From the NCBI RefSeq assembly GCF_002943425.1, contig NZ_PTRA01000001.1:1302001-1366000 (forward strand): 64,000 bases of DNA, in the 5' to 3' direction. The notes beneath the pieces were generated by a model, which did no database searches, was not told the origin of the DNA, and saw only the letters and a list, made by a program, of their open reading frames with translations. This stretch comes from Siphonobacter curvatus. Its GTDB lineage: Bacteria; Bacteroidota; Bacteroidia; Cytophagales; Spirosomataceae. The position numbers were made by a program, and so were the translations under genes. Of this stretch, positions 60,630-64,000 are shown one piece after another; position 1 is the stretch's first letter; each line of letters starts with the position of its first letter.

Positions 60630-63326
60630 ATGCATCGATTCTTTCTATTCCTTTCCCTTCTTTTTGCTTTCCATATTCAGGGGCAGGCTCAGCAAAAACT
60701 GACCCTGGTATTGCCGTCGAAAAGCCCGGAACGGGTCAGCTTTGGAGCCGAAAAATTACAGCAGAAACTACAGGCGGCGGGCTATCAGGTCACCCTGGTC
60801 CGCAAGGATCAGCTAAAAGCCGACCCGTCACAAATTCGTATTGGAATTGCCGGTGACGTTCTGGTTCAGTCCGTTACCGAAAAAAGCGGCAAGGAGGGGT
60901 TCGTCCTGCACAAAGAAAAAGGGCAGCCCTGGTTCATCAAAGGCAGCGACGCTTCCGGAGCCCTGTACGGATGTCTGGAGCTGGCTTCCCGTCTGCAACC
61001 CCAACTACCCGAAACCCTGCATCTGACCGACCAGCCCGAAATGGTGCTGCGGGGTACCTGCATTGGCATCCAGAAACCGTACTATCTGCCGGGACGTACG
61101 GTGTATGAGTATCCGTATACGCCCGAAACGTTCCCTTGGTTTTACGACAAAGAGCTGTGGATTCAGTACCTGGATATGATGGTGGAAAACCGCTATAACT
61201 CCCTGTATCTCTGGAACGGCCACCCCTTTGCTTCCCTGGTGAAACTCAAGGAATACCCGTACGCCGTAGAAGTGGACGATGCGACGTTTAAAAAAAATGA
61301 AGAAATGTTCCGTTTCCTGACGCAGGAAGCGGATAAACGCGGCATCTGGGTGATTCAGATGTTTTATAACATTCTGTTGTCGAAACCATTCGCCGAAAAA
61401 CATAACCTGAAAACGCAGGATCGGGAGCGACCCATCACGCCGCTCATGGCCGATTACACGCGGAAATCCATCACTGCTTTCGTGGCCAAGTACCCCAATG
61501 TTGGTTTGCTCATCACCCTGGGCGAAGCCATGGAAGGCGTAGGGCAGGACGATGTGGACTGGTTTACGAAGACCATCATTCCCGGCGTACAGGACGGTTT
61601 AAAAACGATTGGACAGAAAACCGAACCGCCCATTGTACTGCGGGCTCACGATACGGATGCTCCCCGCGTTATGAAATCAGCCTTGCCTTTGTACAAGAAT
61701 CTGTACACGATGGCGAAATTTAACGGCGAGGCTCTGACGACGTATACTCCCCGGGGAAAGTGGGCCGAGCTGCACCGCACGTTGAGTAATATCGGTACGG
61801 TACACATTGAAAACGTCCACATTCTGGCCAATCTGGAGCCTTTCCGCTACGGTTCGGCGGACTTCGTGCAAAAGTCCGTACAGGCCATGCACAACGTTTA
61901 CGGAGCCAATGGTTTGCACCTGTACCCGCAGGCTTCGTACTGGGACTGGCCCTACGCCGCTGATGCCGCACCCAAACGTTTGCTACAGGTCGACCGCGAC
62001 TGGATTTGGTACCAGACCTGGGCTCGCTACGCCTGGAAAGCCAATCGCGATCGGGCGGGAGAAGTCGCGTATTGGGGCCATGAGCTGGCTCAGAAATACG
62101 GATTGCCGCTGGAAAAAGGCAAGGCCGTATTGGAAGCCTACGAACAAACGGGCGAGATTTCACCGAAATTGTTACGGCGGTACGGTATCACCGACGGCAA
62201 CCGTCAAACGCTCACGCTGGGTATGCTGATGACGCAACTCATCAACCCCTGGCGGTACGGCCTCTTCACGCTGTTGTACGAATCGGAAGCTCCCGAGGGC
62301 GAGATGATCATTGAGTACGCGGAAAAAGAAGCGAAGCAGGAGAAGCACCTTGGAGAAACGCCGATTCGGGTAGCGGAGGAAGTGGTTGAACACGGAAAGA
62401 AAGCCGTGCGAGCCATTGACGAAGCGACGCCCGCCGTCACCAAAGATCAGGAAGAATTTAAGCGGTTACGAAACGATGTCTACGCACAGAACGCCATGGC
62501 TCAGTTTTACGCCGACAAAGCCCGGGCGGCTGTGGCGGTGCTACGCTACAAGTATTCCGGCAAAGTCGAGGATCTGGAAAAAGCCTTACCGCTGCTAAAA
62601 TCGAGCGTGGCTCATTACGCGGAGCTAACGAAACTGACGAAAGATACTTATCTCTACGCCAACAGTATGCAAACGGCCCAGCGGAAAATTCCGATGCGGG
62701 GCGTCAACGCGACGTACAAAAACTGGTACGAAATGCTGCCCGTTTTTGAAAAGGAACTCCGGACCTTCGAACGGAAGATTGACTCGCTCAAAGCTCATAC
62801 GGGGGCCACCGCTCAGCAGCGACTGGCTTTTAAACCCGCGACGGTCCAACTGACGAACGCCAGCTACTTCCCGGTAAAAGCGGGCGAAAGCATTTACGCC
62901 GATACGCTGGCAAAAATCGTCGCTCTGACGCCTGAACTAAAAGATCTGAAAGGCCTGAAAATGAGTAAGAAACAGCAGCGGTCGGAGCGTACCACGCTGA
63001 CCTTCCGTACCGATAAGCTCGTGAAACTGCTAGTGGGTTTTTACAACGAAAAAAATCCGGCGTACCTGTGGGCACCCGAGCTGGAAACCGACGCCAGTGC
63101 CAACGATTACGGGCAGGCGGAAATCAAGATTTCCAACGCTATCCAGATCGAAGGCTTCCCGCCCGTACACGTACATGCGTTCACGTTTGCTCCCGGTAAT
63201 CATACCTTACACCTGGGTCGGGGCCAGTGCGTACTGCTGGGTTTTGTGGAAGGGGCTCAGGAAATTCCGGTATTCGACGGCGGATTGGCCGGTAATCAAA
63301 AAAACATCGACTGGTTATTCGAATAA
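60630..63326 (+). CDS. Large exported putative uronidase (GH67/115/138-like architecture)
   Basis: 898 residues. The signal peptide (FAFHIQGQAQ) is followed by an N-terminal alpha/beta domain of the kind found in GH20/GH67/GH115 enzymes (about 20-125: GAEKLQQKLQAAGYQVTLVRK; IRIGIAGD; GSDASGALYGCLELASRL). Then come a TIM barrel (about 130-450: MMVENRYNSLYLWNGHPF; VGLLITLGEAMEG; YPQASYWDWPY), a helical domain (about 500-720) and a C-terminal beta-sandwich (about 730-898). Candidate acids are Glu in LGEAMEG and Glu in AKFNGEALT. I believe related proteins are annotated as alpha-D-galacturonidases, which would suit pectin, but I cannot separate GH67-, GH115- and GH138-like assignments by eye. Confidence 0.65.
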   Translation: MHRFFLFLSLLFAFHIQGQAQQKLTLVLPSKSPERVSFGAEKLQQKLQAAGYQVTLVRKDQLKADPSQIRIGIAGDVLVQSVTEKSGKEGFVLHKEKGQPWFIKGSDASGALYGCLELASRLQPQLPETLHLTDQPEMVLRGTCIGIQKPYYLPGRTVYEYPYTPETFPWFYDKELWIQYLDMMVENRYNSLYLWNGHPFASLVKLKEYPYAVEVDDATFKKNEEMFRFLTQEADKRGIWVIQMFYNILLSKPFAEKHNLKTQDRERPITPLMADYTRKSITAFVAKYPNVGLLITLGEAMEGVGQDDVDWFTKTIIPGVQDGLKTIGQKTEPPIVLRAHDTDAPRVMKSALPLYKNLYTMAKFNGEALTTYTPRGKWAELHRTLSNIGTVHIENVHILANLEPFRYGSADFVQKSVQAMHNVYGANGLHLYPQASYWDWPYAADAAPKRLLQVDRDWIWYQTWARYAWKANRDRAGEVAYWGHELAQKYGLPLEKGKAVLEAYEQTGEISPKLLRRYGITDGNRQTLTLGMLMTQLINPWRYGLFTLLYESEAPEGEMIIEYAEKEAKQEKHLGETPIRVAEEVVEHGKKAVRAIDEATPAVTKDQEEFKRLRNDVYAQNAMAQFYADKARAAVAVLRYKYSGKVEDLEKALPLLKSSVAHYAELTKLTKDTYLYANSMQTAQRKIPMRGVNATYKNWYEMLPVFEKELRTFERKIDSLKAHTGATAQQRLAFKPATVQLTNASYFPVKAGESIYADTLAKIVALTPELKDLKGLKMSKKQQRSERTTLTFRTDKLVKLLVGFYNEKNPAYLWAPELETDASANDYGQAEIKISNAIQIEGFPPVHVHAFTFAPGNHTLHLGRGQCVLLGFVEGAQEIPVFDGGLAGNQKNIDWLFE

Positions 63327-63410
63327 ACCGATTAACCCAACTCCGAGAGAGTTCAACAAAAGTAACCAGGACTATAACTTCTGGCACATCCCAGGAAAAC
63401 AAGCTTCTCT

Positions 63411-64000
63411 ATGCGTCAGTACCTAATTAGCGGAATGCTCGCTTGTCTGAGTCTAAGCACCTTCGCTCAACACGTATTAACGGATCAGTCTCTTCAGAAA
63501 TACGTAACGGCCTTCAACGCGGCTGACGAAGAGGCCGTGAAAAACTACGTTCCCAACGCCCAGTCGCAGGCCTGGCTTTGCCAAAACATTCCGTACTTCG
63601 ATAGTCCCGATTCCGTACTTACGCAGCTGTATTACTATCGCTGGTGGGCCTTCCGCAAACACCTCAAGCAAACGCCCGACGGATTCATTTTCACGGAATT
63701 CATTACGCCAGTGAAACACGCCGGAAAGCACAATGCCATCAGTAGTGCCCTGGGACACCACGTGTACGAAGGCCGCTGGCTCCGCAATCCGCAGTACATC
63801 GACGAGTACATTTCCTTCTGGCTGTACGTCGATCCCAAGCATACCGTACAGCGGTTCCATTCCTTCAGCAGCTGGCTCGCCGACGCCGTGTACCAGCGGT
63901 ATCTGGTCAATACAGACGAGGCTTTTGTTCGGAAAGTTACCCCCGCTCTGGCTGCTGACTACCGTCGCTGGGAGTCGGAGCGGCAATTGCCCAATCAGCT
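63411..64000 (+). CDS. MGH1/GH63-like (alpha/alpha)6 glycoside hydrolase, N-terminal part (runs off window)
   Basis: The frame from the ATG stays open to the last base, so the gene continues. Signal peptide (LISGMLACLSLSTFAQ), then PYFDSPDSVLTQLYYYRWWAFRKH, DGFIFTEFITPVKHAGK and LGHHVYEGRWLRNPQYID, the typical first part of MGH1-like (mannosylglycerate hydrolase-like, GH63-related) domains of Bacteroidota. The catalytic residues would lie beyond the window. It starts 84 bases after the putative uronidase on the same strand, so the two are probably co-transcribed. About 196 residues are visible. Confidence 0.75.
   Translation, partial: MRQYLISGMLACLSLSTFAQHVLTDQSLQKYVTAFNAADEEAVKNYVPNAQSQAWLCQNIPYFDSPDSVLTQLYYYRWWAFRKHLKQTPDGFIFTEFITPVKHAGKHNAISSALGHHVYEGRWLRNPQYIDEYISFWLYVDPKHTVQRFHSFSSWLADAVYQRYLVNTDEAFVRKVTPALAADYRRWESERQLPNQ

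Noticed and set aside
1-64000. CRISPR arrays, tRNA and rRNA genes, insertion sequences
   Set aside because: No regularly spaced direct repeats, no cloverleaf with a GGTTCGAATCC-type arm, no rRNA-like blocks and no transposase or integrase reading frames were found on either strand.

Overview
The window looks like a chromosomal segment of a Bacteroidota bacterium, most likely an aerobic member of the order Cytophagales (Spirosoma/Siphonobacter-like). The grounds are a SusC/SusD pair, many Sec- or lipoprotein-exported glycoside hydrolases, one Tat-type signal, a DUF2723 membrane protein, Bacteroidota-style promoter boxes (TTTG/TAnnTTTG) and moderate GC. I cannot name the genus from sequence alone. 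No tRNA, rRNA, CRISPR array, transposase or phage gene is visible.

Region 1 (1-39.2 kb, all genes on +) is one very large polysaccharide utilisation locus. It opens with the tail of a DUF6298-type protein, then a SusC/SusD pair closed by a strong terminator. A run of exported enzymes follows: GH140 (apiosidase family), a GH43-like propeller, a six-bladed sialidase-like propeller, an SGNH acetylesterase, GH2, GH78, another sialidase-like propeller, an alpha/beta-hydrolase esterase carrying an STN-like N-terminal domain, a Tat-exported sugar isomerase-like protein, a GH141-type beta-helix enzyme fused to an L-rhamnose/L-fucose mutarotase-like domain, a Gfo/Idh/MocA oxidoreductase, an SSS-family sodium/sugar symporter, GH78, GH78, a five-bladed propeller, GH2 and GH106. 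GH140 + GH141 + several GH78 + GH106, with GH127 further along, is the kind of enzyme set known from rhamnogalacturonan II (RG-II) degradation. Pectin/RG-II, or a chemically similar rhamnose-rich glycan, is therefore the best-supported substrate (inference).

Region 2 (39.3-50.1 kb) is ordinary chromosomal content: a 2H phosphoesterase, several small secreted or unknown proteins, two genes broken by single-base frameshifts (a DUF1801 protein and a small exported protein with an A8 tract), a large DUF2723 membrane protein, an M81 (MlrC-like) metallopeptidase and a YpfJ-type zinc metallopeptidase. Region 3 (50.1-55.8 kb, - strand) holds a DUF1080 protein, a dynamin-like GTPase preceded by a second, different P-loop NTPase, a 0.75-kb AT-rich gap without a gene, and a small DUF6984-like protein.

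Region 4 (55.9-64 kb) returns to carbohydrate enzymes: GH127, a convergent DUF5703 protein, a large four-domain putative uronidase, and the start of an MGH1/GH63-like (alpha/alpha)6 hydrolase that runs off the window. These may extend the same catabolic programme.

The intergenic spaces carry short palindromes with CCCGAT/ATCGGG or CCCGGAT/ATCCGGG arms at many sites (REP-like), several perfect long-stem terminators between convergent genes, and a ~30-bp-arm inverted repeat inside the PUL. No PUL regulator (HTCS, ECF sigma/anti-sigma, AraC) is present in the window.
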